Assembly: GCA_037044955.1 (NCBI GenBank)
Contig: JBAOHX010000003.1
Coordinates: 1 to 64,000, forward strand
Length of the DNA: 64,000 nt
Source: JAJXWB01 sp037044955
GTDB taxonomy: Bacteria > Pseudomonadota > Alphaproteobacteria > Rhizobiales > Beijerinckiaceae
Direction: 5' to 3'
Under the pieces are notes generated by a model. The model was not told the origin of the DNA and searched no databases. It saw only the letters and a list, made by a program, of their open reading frames with translations. Shown piece after piece: positions 47,457 to 56,016 of this stretch (its first letter is position 1; every line of letters begins with the position of its first letter). The position numbers and the translations under genes were made by a program.

Positions 47457-48358
47457 CCGGACATCGCGCCATGATCCGCGTCGCGGTCGCAGGACCCGGA
47501 CTGTCATCCCCGACGAGCAAGGCTCGATCGGGGATCCGGAGAGGTCGCGATCATCTGGCGCGTTTTCTCGCGTGGCTCTGGATCCCCGCTTTCGCGGGGA
47601 TGACACTCGCGCTTGTCGCCACCCTCGCCTTCGCCCTCGACTTCCCCGCGCTGACCGGCCGCGTCGTCGATCAGGCCGGCATCATCCCGTCGGCGACGCG
47701 CGCGCAGATCGAGACGAAACTGGCGGCGCTGGAGGACAAGTCCGGCATCCAGCTCGTCGTCGCCACCGTCCCTTCGTTGCAGGGGTCTGATATCGAGAGC
47801 TTCTCGGTCGATCTCGCGCGCGCCTGGAAGCTCGGCGAAGCCAGGAAGAACAACGGCCTCCTGCTGCTGGTCGCGCCCAACGAGCGCAAGGTGCGCATCG
47901 AGGTCGGCTACGGTCTCGAGGGTACGATGACCGACGCGCTGTCGAGCGTCATCATCCAGAGCGCGATCGTGCCGAAATTCCGCTCGGGCGATTATGCCGG
48001 CGGCATCGTCGCGGGCGTCGACGCGATCATCGACGCGCTGACCGTCGATTCCTCGGAATGGCAGAAGAAGGCGAAGGTGCGGGTCGAGCGCCAGCCCGAC
48101 CTCATCGACCAGCTCATGCCCTTCATCATCTTCGCGCTGTTCTGCTTCATCCTCTGGTCGATGATCCGCAACGCGCGCGGCCCCACCGGGCGCTGGGTGC
48201 GGCGCGGCAACCAGACGATCTTCATCCCGTCTGGCCCCAGCAACTGGAGCAGCGGCGGCTGGAGCAGCGGGTCGTCGAGCGGCGGTTCGGACTGGGGCGG
48301 CGGCTTTTCCGGCGGCGGCGGTTCGTTCGGCGGCGGCGGCGCCTCGGGGAGCTGGTGA
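47429..48358 (+). CDS. TPM-domain protein (YgcG-like) with repeat-derived N-terminus
   Basis: The mature protein is a standard TPM-domain protein: LDFPALTGRVVDQAGIIPSA, then GIQLVVATVPSLQG and a typical core. A membrane helix (LMPFIIFALFCFILWSM) and a Gly/Ser-rich tail (GGGFSGGGGSFGGGGASGSW) follow. The N-terminus is odd. A family C repeat (47502-47604) lies across the signal-peptide region, so the hydrophobic core is encoded partly by repeat (AWLWIPAFAGMTLALVATLA). The basic n-region RRGRDHLAR and the site AFA before LDFP look usable. The start is uncertain (47429, 47471 or 47600). At the outer limit the protein is 309 residues. Confidence 0.85.
   Translation: MDREPSGSQAGHRAMIRVAVAGPGLSSPTSKARSGIRRGRDHLARFLAWLWIPAFAGMTLALVATLAFALDFPALTGRVVDQAGIIPSATRAQIETKLAALEDKSGIQLVVATVPSLQGSDIESFSVDLARAWKLGEARKNNGLLLLVAPNERKVRIEVGYGLEGTMTDALSSVIIQSAIVPKFRSGDYAGGIVAGVDAIIDALTVDSSEWQKKAKVRVERQPDLIDQLMPFIIFALFCFILWSMIRNARGPTGRWVRRGNQTIFIPSGPSNWSSGGWSSGSSSGGSDWGGGFSGGGGSFGGGGASGSW
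47502..47604. repeat. Family C palindromic repeat in the TPM signal-peptide region
   Basis: Arms TGTCATCCCCGACGAGCAAG and CCGCTTTCGCGGGGATGACA, with GGGGATCCGG near the centre. It is read in frame. Confidence 0.8.
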
Positions 48359-48359
48359 C

Positions 48360-48983
48360 ATGATCGCGGACCAGACGCCCATTTCGGATGAAGACCGCGC
48401 CCGCATCGCCGACGCCATCCGCGCGGCCGAGCAGAAGACGGCGGGCGACATCGTCTGCGTGCTGATGCGCGCCTCCTCGTCCTATTCCTACGCGCCGCTG
48501 CTCTGGGCGTCCTTCGTCGCGCTTCTGTCGCCCTGGGCCCTGGTCGCCTTCACGCAGCTCAGCGTCGTGCGCATTCTCAGCCTCCAGGTCGCGATCTTCG
48601 TCGCGCTCGGTCTCGTTCTCATGTGGACGCCGCTGCGCATGGCGCTCGTCCCGCGCGCCGTGAAGCGCACGCGCGCGCACCGCGCCGGCATGGAGATGTT
48701 TTTCGCGCGCGGGATTACGCAGACGAAGAACCGGATGGGCGTGATGATCTTCGTCTCGCTCGCCGAACATTACGCCCATGTCGTCGCCGACGACGGCATA
48801 GCTTCGCGCGTCGATCATGCCGTGTGGCGCGAGACGGTGACCGCCCTGACGGCGCATATCGCGCTCGGCCGCGTCGCGGACGGCTTCATCGCCGCCGTGG
48901 AGCGCTGCGGCGCGGTCATGGCCGACGTCGCGCCCGCGGACGGAACGGCGCACACGCTGCCGGACAGGATCTACGTGCTTTGA
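48360..48983 (+). CDS. TPM-domain membrane protein
   Basis: A 207-residue second TPM protein, starting 1 base after the first one's stop. The N-terminal part is SDEDRARIADAIRAAEQKTA. Two membrane segments follow (PLLWASFVALLSPWALVAF, ILSLQVAIFVALGLVLMW). The C-terminal part (MGVMIFVSLAEHYAHVVADD) carries the TPM pattern. It is often paired with LemA and the secreted TPM protein. The operon is lemA-tpm-tpm. Function is unknown. Confidence 0.85.
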   Translation: MIADQTPISDEDRARIADAIRAAEQKTAGDIVCVLMRASSSYSYAPLLWASFVALLSPWALVAFTQLSVVRILSLQVAIFVALGLVLMWTPLRMALVPRAVKRTRAHRAGMEMFFARGITQTKNRMGVMIFVSLAEHYAHVVADDGIASRVDHAVWRETVTALTAHIALGRVADGFIAAVERCGAVMADVAPADGTAHTLPDRIYVL

Positions 48984-48991
48984 GCACGGGG

Positions 48992-49112
48992 CGACGCCCT
49001 CGTGCTTCGAGACGCCTGCTGCGCAGGCTCCTCGGCATGCGGGCCTGGAAAAGGGCGCGTAAACACAAATCTGATGGTGAGGAGCGCCCAATGGGCGCGT
49101 CTCGAACCACGG
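48992..49112. repeat. Family F palindromic repeat copy 2
   Basis: TTCGAGACGCCTGCTGCGCA with GGCTCCTC at one side and GTGAGGAGCGCCC, GGGCGCGTCTCGAA at the other. It is related to 30750-30843. Confidence 0.6.
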
Positions 49113-49137
49113 CCGCGGCGGGTATCTTCAGAAATCG

Positions 49138-49851
49138 CTAGCGCGTGATGGCCGCGCCCAAAATCGCGCCCGGCCGCTCCGCCGCGCCCGCCTGCACCAG
49201 CGCCACGTAGCGAAGGTCGGGCCGCGTCTGCGCCGGCGCCTCGTAATGCACGGGCGCGCCGGAATACTGGCCGAGCGACGTCATCTTGCGCACGACATTC
49301 GTGTAGGTGAGCGTGCGGCCCGCGTTTTCGCCGCGACCGACCGCGACGGTGGCGGCGGGCTCCACTTCCATCAGCCAGACGGTCGCGGCCTTTCCCGCGC
49401 CCCCGCCGACATCGACCGTCGCCTTGCCGTCGGCCACCTTCGCCGAAACATCGACCGTCAACGCGCCCTTGGCCGACCGGTCCTCGGCGATGTTCCTGAG
49501 AAGCGCCTCGCGGTCGGCGCCCACGACATGGGTCAGCCCGTCGATCACCGCCTGCGGCGTATAGACCTGGCTGTCGCCGCGCGCCGTCGCATAGCCCTTC
49601 TGCCGCGCCGTGCATTGCGGCGAGGCCAGCGTGTCCTTCCAGCCGATGTAGTCCCAATAGTCCACCGGCAGCGACAGGACGACGAGCGAGGGATCGTGCG
49701 CCAGCTCCCCGATGATCCGGTCCGCCGGCGGGCAGGAGGAGCAGCCCTGGCTGGTGAAGAGCTCGACGACGCCGCGCGGCCGGTCCATCGCGGAAGCGGC
49801 GGATGCGGAAAGCAGGGCGGCGAGGAAGGCGATCTTCTTGGGGGAGCGCAT
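49138..49851 (-). CDS. DUF1223 thioredoxin-like exported protein
   Basis: A 237-residue protein with a signal peptide (IAFLAALLSASAASA). A thioredoxin-like domain follows with the redox motif FTSQGCSSCPPADRIIG. VVLSLPVDYWDYIGWKDTLA and ARGDSQVYTPQAVIDG are family landmarks. DUF1223 proteins are periplasmic and of unknown role. The start at 49851 begins the signal peptide and has a weak purine-rich RBS. Confidence 0.88.
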   Translation of the reverse strand: MRSPKKIAFLAALLSASAASAMDRPRGVVELFTSQGCSSCPPADRIIGELAHDPSLVVLSLPVDYWDYIGWKDTLASPQCTARQKGYATARGDSQVYTPQAVIDGLTHVVGADREALLRNIAEDRSAKGALTVDVSAKVADGKATVDVGGGAGKAATVWLMEVEPAATVAVGRGENAGRTLTYTNVVRKMTSLGQYSGAPVHYEAPAQTRPDLRYVALVQAGAAERPGAILGAAITR

Positions 49852-49944
49852 CAAATCTCTCGTGTCGAGGACAGGGTTACGCCCCTCGCCGCGCACGGAC
49901 CATTCACAAAACGGTGAATCCGCGCCCCCGACGCAGGGCGGGCG

Positions 49945-51123
49945 TCAACGCCCGCGCAAGGAATTGAGCACCTTCATGCCCGGCCGCCCGCGCTGCGGCA
50001 TGCCAAGTTGCGCCTCGATCCGCATGATCGCCGCGCGCGTCTTGGCCCCGACCGCCCCGTCCGGCTCGCCGACATCGAAGCCGCGCGCGGTCAGGAGGCG
50101 CTGCAATTCGCGCCGCTCGTTGCGCGACAGGCCGAGATCGTCGGTCGGCCATTCGCCCTGCACGCCGGGCTTGCCCTTCAGCTTGTCGGTCAGGATCGAG
50201 ATCGCCAGCGCATAGGCGTCGGAGCCGTTGTAGGAATAGGCGGCGTCGTAATTCTTGAACACGAGGAAACCCGGCCCGCCCTTGCCGGCCGGCAGCAGCA
50301 GGCCGGCCGCGCCCGCGCCCGACAGGCCGCCGCCGCCGACCTTGCGGACGCCGTGGCTCTCCCAGAACGACACGGGATGCTTGCCCGTGCGGCCGGAGGG
50401 GCCGGAATAGCCCGAGGGAACCTGGACCTCGTAGCCCCAGGCCGCGCCCGTCGCCCAGCCCGACTTGCGCAGGTAATTTGCGGTCGAGTGCAGCGCGTCC
50501 GGCACGGAATTGACGAGGTCGCTGCGCCCGTCGCCGTCGCCGTCGACGCCGAGCCGCAGGTAGGTCGAGGGCATGAATTGCGTATGGCCGAAGGCGCCCG
50601 CCCACGAGCCCCAGAGATCGGCCGCCTCGAGATCGCCGCGCTGCAGGATCTTCAGCGTCGACATCAGCTCGCCGCGGAAATAGGCCTGCCGCCGGTCGGC
50701 CATGCAGACCAGCGTGGACAGCGCCTGCGGCAGGTAGAATTTCTTGCCCGCCTTGCCGAAATCCGATTCCACGCCCCACACCGCCGCGATGGCGTAGCGG
50801 TCGACGCCGTAGCGGCTCTCGGCCGACGCGAGCGCGCTGGCGTATTGCCGCATCGCGGCCTTGCCGTCGGCCACCTTCTCGTCGTCGGTCAGCGCGGCGA
50901 GATAGTCCCAGATCGGGGTCTTGAACTCCGGCTGGTTGTTCATGAGCTCGATGACCTTCGGCTCCGGCGTCACGCCCTTGAAGGCGGCGTCGAAGGTCTC
51001 GCCCGATATGCCCTGCGCGGCCGCCTGCGACCGCAGGCCCGCGACGCAGGAGGAGAAGTCGGCGGCGGCCGGCGTGGCGACGGCCAGCGCGGCAAGGGTC
51101 AGGAGGACAGGCGAGGCTCTCAT
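49945..51123 (-). CDS. Lytic murein transglycosylase, MltB-like
   Basis: This enzyme cleaves peptidoglycan glycan strands in the periplasm. The protein is 392 residues. A signal peptide (MRASPVLLTLAALAVATPAA) is followed by the catalytic domain, with the active Glu in AAVWGVESDFG and WAGAFGHTQFMPSTYL. A C-terminal peptidoglycan-binding domain follows (LSRNERRELQRLLTARGFDV, GAVGAKTRAAI). A consensus CtrA box lies 26 bases upstream of the start, suggesting cell-cycle control. Confidence 0.92.
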   Translation of the reverse strand: MRASPVLLTLAALAVATPAAADFSSCVAGLRSQAAAQGISGETFDAAFKGVTPEPKVIELMNNQPEFKTPIWDYLAALTDDEKVADGKAAMRQYASALASAESRYGVDRYAIAAVWGVESDFGKAGKKFYLPQALSTLVCMADRRQAYFRGELMSTLKILQRGDLEAADLWGSWAGAFGHTQFMPSTYLRLGVDGDGDGRSDLVNSVPDALHSTANYLRKSGWATGAAWGYEVQVPSGYSGPSGRTGKHPVSFWESHGVRKVGGGGLSGAGAAGLLLPAGKGGPGFLVFKNYDAAYSYNGSDAYALAISILTDKLKGKPGVQGEWPTDDLGLSRNERRELQRLLTARGFDVGEPDGAVGAKTRAAIMRIEAQLGMPQRGRPGMKVLNSLRGR

Positions 51124-51148
51124 GGGCGCAAAAGCTAGCGCGGGGCCA

Positions 51149-51164
51149 TTAACGGGTCATTAAC
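51149..51164. promoter_or_regulatory. Consensus CtrA box before the lytic transglycosylase
   Basis: TTAACGGGTCATTAAC matches the CtrA consensus TTAA-N7-TTAAC exactly. It lies between the divergent transglycosylase gene (start 51123) and comF (start 51213). The position favours control of the transglycosylase, where it would lie near -35. Confidence 0.65.
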
Positions 51165-51212
51165 GATGTCGGAGGCTTGCCGCCGCGGCGAGCCAGCGCA
51201 TAGGCTCGCCCG

Positions 51213-51992
51213 ATGTTCGCCGACCGGCCCCGCCCGACCCTCGCGCCGCTTGCAGCCCTCGCGCGCCGGATGGGCGGCCGCGCGCTCGACGTGATCTATC
51301 CTCCGGTGTGCATCGCCTGCCGCCGCGCGACCGAGAGCCATTTCGGCCTCTGCCCGGACTGCTGGACGAAAATGCGCTTCATCGAGAAGCCTTTTTGCGA
51401 TCGGCTGGGCACGCCCTTCGACGTCGATCTCGGCCAGCCCGGCCTGCTCTCGCCGGACGCCATCGCCAATCCCCCCGTTTTTTCGCGCGCGAGATCGGTG
51501 GTGCGGTTCGACGATGGCCCGGCCCGTCTCATCGTCCATCGCCTGAAATATTACGACCGGCTGGAGATCGCCCGTCCGGTCGGCCGATGGATGGCGCGCG
51601 CCGGCGCCGAACTCACCGACGACGCCGACCTGCTTGCGCCCGTGCCGATGCACCGGCTGCGCCTGCTCGGGCGCAAGCACAATCAGGCGGCCCTGCTCGC
51701 CGCCGCCATCTCCCGCGAGACGGGCGTGCCGGCCGCCATGCGCGCGCTCGAGCGCGTCAAGGCGACGCCGCCGCAGGTCGGCCTCTCCCGGGCGCAGCGC
51801 GCGACCAACCTGCAGGGCGCGTTCCGCGTCGGCGAGGCCGGCAAGCTCGCCGTTCTCGACAGGAAGATCGTGTTGGTCGACGACGTCATGACCTCGGGCG
51901 CGACCGCCAACGCCGCGGCTCGCGTCCTCCTGCGCGCGGGCGCGAAGCGCGTCGACGTGCTGACCTTCGCGCGGGTTGTGACAGGGGGCTGA
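51213..51992 (+). CDS. comF: ComF family protein
   Basis: A 259-residue cytoplasmic protein. An N-terminal Cys-rich zinc region (VCIACRRATESHFGLCPDCW) is followed by a phosphoribosyltransferase domain with the PRPP motif KIVLVDDVMTSGATA. ComF is linked to DNA uptake in competent bacteria. In Rhizobiales the function is unproven. The gene precedes grxC by 35 bases, and the order comF-grxC-DUF1178-ubiG is conserved in the group. Confidence 0.92.
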   Translation: MFADRPRPTLAPLAALARRMGGRALDVIYPPVCIACRRATESHFGLCPDCWTKMRFIEKPFCDRLGTPFDVDLGQPGLLSPDAIANPPVFSRARSVVRFDDGPARLIVHRLKYYDRLEIARPVGRWMARAGAELTDDADLLAPVPMHRLRLLGRKHNQAALLAAAISRETGVPAAMRALERVKATPPQVGLSRAQRATNLQGAFRVGEAGKLAVLDRKIVLVDDVMTSGATANAAARVLLRAGAKRVDVLTFARVVTGG

Positions 51993-52027
51993 ATTCCCAT
52001 ATAAGCGGCCGCATAAAGGGACGTTCC

Positions 52028-52285
52028 ATGCAGCCTGTGACGATCTACACGACCTCGACCTGCCCCTATTGCGCCGCCGCCAAGGACCTGCTGCGCCAGA
52101 AGGGCGCGGAATACGAGGAAATTTCCGTCGACGGCGATCGGGCGAGCCGCGCCGCCATGTCGGAGCGCGCGGGCGGCCGCACGACCGTGCCGCAGATATT
52201 CATCGGCGCGACCCATGTCGGCGGCTGCGACGATCTCTACGACCTCGAATCCGACGGCAAGCTCGACGGAATACTGGCCGGCTGA
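52028..52285 (+). CDS. grxC: Glutaredoxin 3
   Basis: A dithiol glutaredoxin of 85 residues with the active site CPYC at residues 12-15. TVPQIFIGATHVGGCDDL is the glutathione-binding part. It reduces protein disulfides and glutathione mixed disulfides in the cytoplasm. The next gene starts 2 bases later, so they are coupled. Confidence 0.96.
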   Translation: MQPVTIYTTSTCPYCAAAKDLLRQKGAEYEEISVDGDRASRAAMSERAGGRTTVPQIFIGATHVGGCDDLYDLESDGKLDGILAG

Positions 52286-52287
52286 CC

Positions 52288-52751
52288 ATGATCCGCTACG
52301 CGCTCGTCTGCGACGAGGCCCACGAATTCGAAAGCTGGTTCGCCAGCGCCGCCGGCTACGAGGAGCAGGCGCGCCGCGGCTTCGTGACCTGCCCGTACTG
52401 CAATTCTGCGCGCGTGACCAAGGCGATCATGGCGCCGAGCGTGGCGCGCCGCGACCGCGACGAGACGCCCGCCGCCGCCGCCGCCGACTGCGCCGCCCGC
52501 GCAGGAAATGGCGCTGGTCGATTCCAAGATGGCGGAAGTGCGCGGCGATGGTCCGGGCGTTGCGCGAAAAGATCATGGAGGCGACGACCGACGTCGGCGC
52601 CGCCTTCCCCGAAGAGGCGCGCAGGATTCATGATGGCGAGGCCGAAGCCCGCCCGATCCGCGGTCAGGCGAGTTTCGAGGAGGCGCAGGCGCTGATCGAG
52701 GACGGCGTCGAGATCATGCCGATCCCGCCCTCGCCCGACGAGCGGAACTGA
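52288..52751 (+). CDS. DUF1178 family protein (two frameshifts)
   Basis: A small zinc-ribbon-like protein. The N-terminus MIRYALVCDEAHEFESWF and the motif FVTCPYCNSARVTKAIMAP are in the first frame. AQEMALVDSKMAEVR is in the second. MVRALREKIMEATTDVGAAF and the conserved tail RPIRGQASFEEAQALIEDG are in the third. Two extra bases, one in the GCC repeats near 52460-52500 and one in GG near 52544-52545, explain this. Corrected length is 153 residues. The function is unknown. Relatives often include a nitrilase-like gene between grxC and this gene, which is missing here. Confidence 0.82.
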
Positions 52752-53466
52752 GAGCGTTCGCGCGTCGCACAAGCAGAAATTTCGCCGACAATGCAAGTAT
52801 TCATTAGTTAAGAGGACTTGTTTGCAGGATTGCGGACGTTGTGGTAAGCTGTCTTGGCGCATCGCCATGCGTCATGTCTCGGAGCAGCCGATGCCGCCAA
52901 ATTCCGACGCCTGATCTGCCGCGCAAGATATCGGCTCTGCACGATCCCGATATACGACTGGCTAGAGCGGCGACCTAAGGCGCGACGGCCTTCACTTCTC
53001 CGTGCGCACCGCAAATTGGCGTCGGTTACGTAGCGACCTGGGAGATCAGCGGCGCAAAGTGTTTCTGAAGCAATCGATGACGCCGAAGTCGCTTCGGCGC
53101 CGAATTAGGACGCTACGCTGGAAGACGATCTTTCTGCGCGGACCGTTGCCGCGAGCCGTCTGGTTTACAGGCGAGCTGGTCTGCCGGGAAGGTCGGATCG
53201 CAATGATGTCATGCCGGCTTTGCCACGAATGCAAGCGATCCGAGGTTCACGTCGAGATGCGGCGCCATCGTCACGAATGGCTCATCTACAGTCCGCCATC
53301 GGCGTTGGCTATCTGATCGGCACAGACCGCAAGCCGTACGCGAATGCGATCCGACGTCCGCAACCGAGTCGATAGCGGCCCGACGCAGATCCTTCCGGCG
53401 AGCGCGGTCGAGTCTGGCACGTCTGGGGCGATCCCGATCGCGCGACGACGGCGCCGACTGGCCTGA
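52752..53466. other. 715-base gap with lower GC and no convincing gene
   Basis: This region, between DUF1178 and ubiG, is less GC-rich than its surroundings. Short open frames exist (for example 53002-53316 on the plus strand, with a Cys pair CRLCHEC), but none has a good ribosome binding site or a recognised domain. It may be a remnant of lost genes or an accessory insert. Confidence 0.4.
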
Positions 53467-54409
53467 TTAGGCGCTGTCCGGCTTCTGCGCCGCCATCATG
53501 TAGTTGACGCCGCAATCTTCCGATGTCCGCCATTCGCCGAAGATCGGATTGTAGACGACGCCGGTGCGGTCGTAGATGTCCAGCCCCGCCGCGCGAAAAT
53601 CGCTCGCCAATTCCCCAGGCGTGACGAACTGGTCCCAATTGTGCGTGCCGCGCTTCACCCAGCGCAGGATGTATTCGGCGCCGACGATGGCGAGCGCGTA
53701 GGACTTCAGCGTCCGGTTGAGCGTGGCGGCGAACAGGAAGCCGCCGGGTCGCACGAGGCGCGCGGCGGTGGCGATGAAGGCCGGGCGATCGTTGACGTGC
53801 TCGACCACTTCCATGATGAGCACGGCGTCGAATTGCGCGCCGGTCGCCGCCAGTTCCTCGGCCGTCGTCTCGCGATAGTCGATGTCGAGGCCCGGACTTT
53901 TCGGCATGGGCGCGCGCCACCTCGATATTGGTCGGCGCGGGATCGATCGACGTCATTTTCGCGCCGAGCTTCGCGAGAGGCTCCGACAGGATGCCGCCGC
54001 CGCAGCCGATGTCGAGGATCGACAGGCCGGACAGCGGGCCGTCAACCGGGGCGTGCGGCGACATACCCATCGCATCCCCGGCTGTCATCCCGGACGGCCG
54101 GAGGCCGATCCGGGACCCAGCCGCAGGCGCCGTCGCGCTGGGTCCCGGCTCTTCGCTTCGCTTCGGCCGGGATGACAGCCGGGCCGAAGCGTCCGGCAAT
54201 TCCGCGACCAGAATCTCCCGCACATAATCCACCCGCGTCGGGTTGAGCTTGTGCAGGGCGCGCATCGGCCCCCACAGGTCCCACCATTCCTCGCCGAGCG
54301 CGTCGAAGCGCGCCACGTCTTCCGGGTCGACGCTGGCGCTGCGCGGATCGACGCTGGCGCTGCGGGGCGCATTGTCGTGCGCTTCGGGCGTTCTGGCGGC
54401 TTTCGCCAT
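53467..54409 (-). CDS. ubiG: Ubiquinone biosynthesis O-methyltransferase UbiG (frameshift, repeat insertion)
   Basis: UbiG performs the two O-methylations of ubiquinone synthesis. Landmarks are EDVARFDALGEEWWDLWGPM, LDIGCGGGILSEPLAKLG (SAM site), VLIMEVVEHVND and ALAIVGAEYILRWVKRGTHN. One extra base in CCC at 53891-53893 breaks the frame between NIEVARAHAEKSG and LDIDYRETTAEEL. Corrected length is 313 residues, longer than the usual 240-260. A family A repeat (54081-54180) is translated between ILVAELPD and LSILDIGCGGG. The N-terminus also has a 21-base tandem duplication that gives SASVDP twice. The start at 54409 has GAGG upstream. Confidence 0.9.
54081..54180. repeat. Family A palindromic repeat inside ubiG
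   Basis: Arms GCTGTCATCCCGGACGGCCG and CGGCCGGGATGACAGC. It is read in frame and adds about 33 residues, including SSRPKRSEEPGPS and SRIGLRPSGMTAG, just before the SAM-binding motif. Confidence 0.8.
54323..54366. repeat. Short tandem duplication in the ubiG N-terminus
   Basis: A unit of about 21 bases (TCGACGCTGGCGCTGCG plus spacer) occurs twice in tandem. It codes for SASVDPRSASVDP. It keeps the frame. Confidence 0.65.
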
Positions 54410-54447
54410 CGGGTCTACCTCGAACATTCCTGAGGCGGCCTGCGCGA

Positions 54448-54477
54448 TTGACAGGCGCCGGAGAGGCCGTATGTATA
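54448..54477 (+). promoter_or_regulatory. Putative lysC promoter
   Basis: TTGACA at 54448-54453 and TGTATA at 54472-54477 are 18 bases apart. TATGTA at a 16-base spacing is an alternative -10. The lysC ATG is about 80 bases downstream. Confidence 0.45.
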
Positions 54478-54556
54478 CGCCGCCTTCGGACAGGGCGCGA
54501 GCGGCGATGCGCCGCGCCAACGCTTTCCGCAAGGTTGGAACAACCCTCGGAGCATC

Positions 54557-55810
54557 ATGTCCGGTCAGGCCAAACCCCGTCTCGTCATGAAGTTCGGCGG
54601 CACTTCGGTCGCCAATGTCGAGCGCATCCGCAACGTCGCCCGCCACGTCAAGCGCGAGGTCGAGGCCGGATTCGACGTCGCCGTCGTCGTCTCGGCCATG
54701 TCCGGCAAGACGAACGAACTCGTCGCCTGGTGCAAGGAGGCCGCGGCCCTCCACGACGCGCGCGAATACGACGCCGTCGTCGCCTCCGGCGAGCAGGTGA
54801 CCTCCGGGCTTCTGGCCATCGTCCTGCAGGACATGGGCGTCCAGGCGCGTTCCTGGCAGGGGTGGCAGATCCCGATCCTGACCGACGGCGCCCACGGCTC
54901 GGCGCGCATCGAGGGCGTCGACGGCTCGAAGATCATCGCGCATTTCACGGAGCGCCAGGAAGTCGCCGTCGTCGCCGGCTTCCAGGGCATGCACCAGCCG
55001 ACCGGCCGCATCGCCACGCTCGGCCGCGGCGGCTCCGACACCAGCGCCGTGGCGCTGGCCGCGGCGATCGGCGCGGCGCGCTGCGACATCTACACCGACG
55101 TCGACGGCGTCTACACGACCGATCCGCGCATCGTTCCCAAGGCGAAGCGGCTCGACAAGGTCGCCTTCGAGGAAATGCTGGAAATGGCCTCGCTCGGCGC
55201 GAAGGTCCTGCAAGTTCGATCCGTCGAGGTCGCGATGGTGCACAAGGTGCCGACCTATGTGCGCTCCTCCTTCGACGATCCCGCAAATCCCCAGTCCGGC
55301 ACGCTGATCTGCGCCGAGGAGGACATTATGGAAGCCCAGGTTGTCACCGGCATCGCCTTTTCCCGCGACGAGGCGCAGATCACGCTGCGGCGCGTGGCCG
55401 ACAAGCCGGGCGTGGCGGCGGCGATCTTCGTGCCGCTGGCCGACGCCAACATCAATGTCGACATGATCATCCAGGTCGTCTCGGACGATCAGGCTACGAC
55501 CGACATCACCTTCACCGTGCCGGCCGCCGACTACGAGCGCGCCCGCGCCGTGCTGGAGAAGGCCAGGGAGGCCGTCGGCTTCGCCTCGATCGCGGGGGCG
55601 ACCGACGTGGTGAAGGTCTCGGCCATCGGCATCGGCATGCGCAGCCACGCCGGCGTCGCCGCCCGCGCCTTCAGGGCCCTGTCCGAAAAGGGCATCAACA
55701 TCAGGGCGATCACCACGTCCGAGATCAAGTTCTCGGTCCTGATCGACGCGGCCTATACCGAGCTCGCCGTGCGCACGCTCCACTCGCTCTACGGCCTCGA
55801 CAAGGCATGA
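54557..55810 (+). CDS. lysC: Aspartate kinase
   Basis: The first enzyme of the aspartate family (lysine, threonine, methionine, diaminopimelate). The protein is 417 residues. The kinase domain starts LVMKFGGTSVANVERI and contains LGRGGSDTSAVALAAAIGA and CDIYTDVDGVYTTDPR. Two ACT domains follow (INVDMIIQVVS, INIRAITTSEIKFSVLID), which sense the end products. A hairpin (CCGGGCGGC-TTTC-GCCGCCCGG, 55812-55834) lies after the stop without a T tract. Confidence 0.96.
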   Translation: MSGQAKPRLVMKFGGTSVANVERIRNVARHVKREVEAGFDVAVVVSAMSGKTNELVAWCKEAAALHDAREYDAVVASGEQVTSGLLAIVLQDMGVQARSWQGWQIPILTDGAHGSARIEGVDGSKIIAHFTERQEVAVVAGFQGMHQPTGRIATLGRGGSDTSAVALAAAIGAARCDIYTDVDGVYTTDPRIVPKAKRLDKVAFEEMLEMASLGAKVLQVRSVEVAMVHKVPTYVRSSFDDPANPQSGTLICAEEDIMEAQVVTGIAFSRDEAQITLRRVADKPGVAAAIFVPLADANINVDMIIQVVSDDQATTDITFTVPAADYERARAVLEKAREAVGFASIAGATDVVKVSAIGIGMRSHAGVAARAFRALSEKGINIRAITTSEIKFSVLIDAAYTELAVRTLHSLYGLDKA

Positions 55811-56016
55811 TGCCGGGCGGCTTTCGCCGCCCGGATGGCCCGATCCGGCGGTCCCCAGCCGCCTCGCTTGGCCCGCCGATATCGCGTAAACATGGGGCGA
55901 CGCGAGTCGCCCTGACCGCCGCTTGCGGCCCGTTTCCTGCAACGGTCGCCTGCAAGCGGCCGGCCTGAGGCTCGCCGCAATTCTGCCGGGCGGCCGCCCG
56001 AACGGGACACGACACG

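Noticed and set aside
53002..53316. A possible 104-residue protein with a CRLCHEC motif
   Set aside because: No ribosome binding site, no domain and low-quality composition. Kept as part of an unassigned gap.
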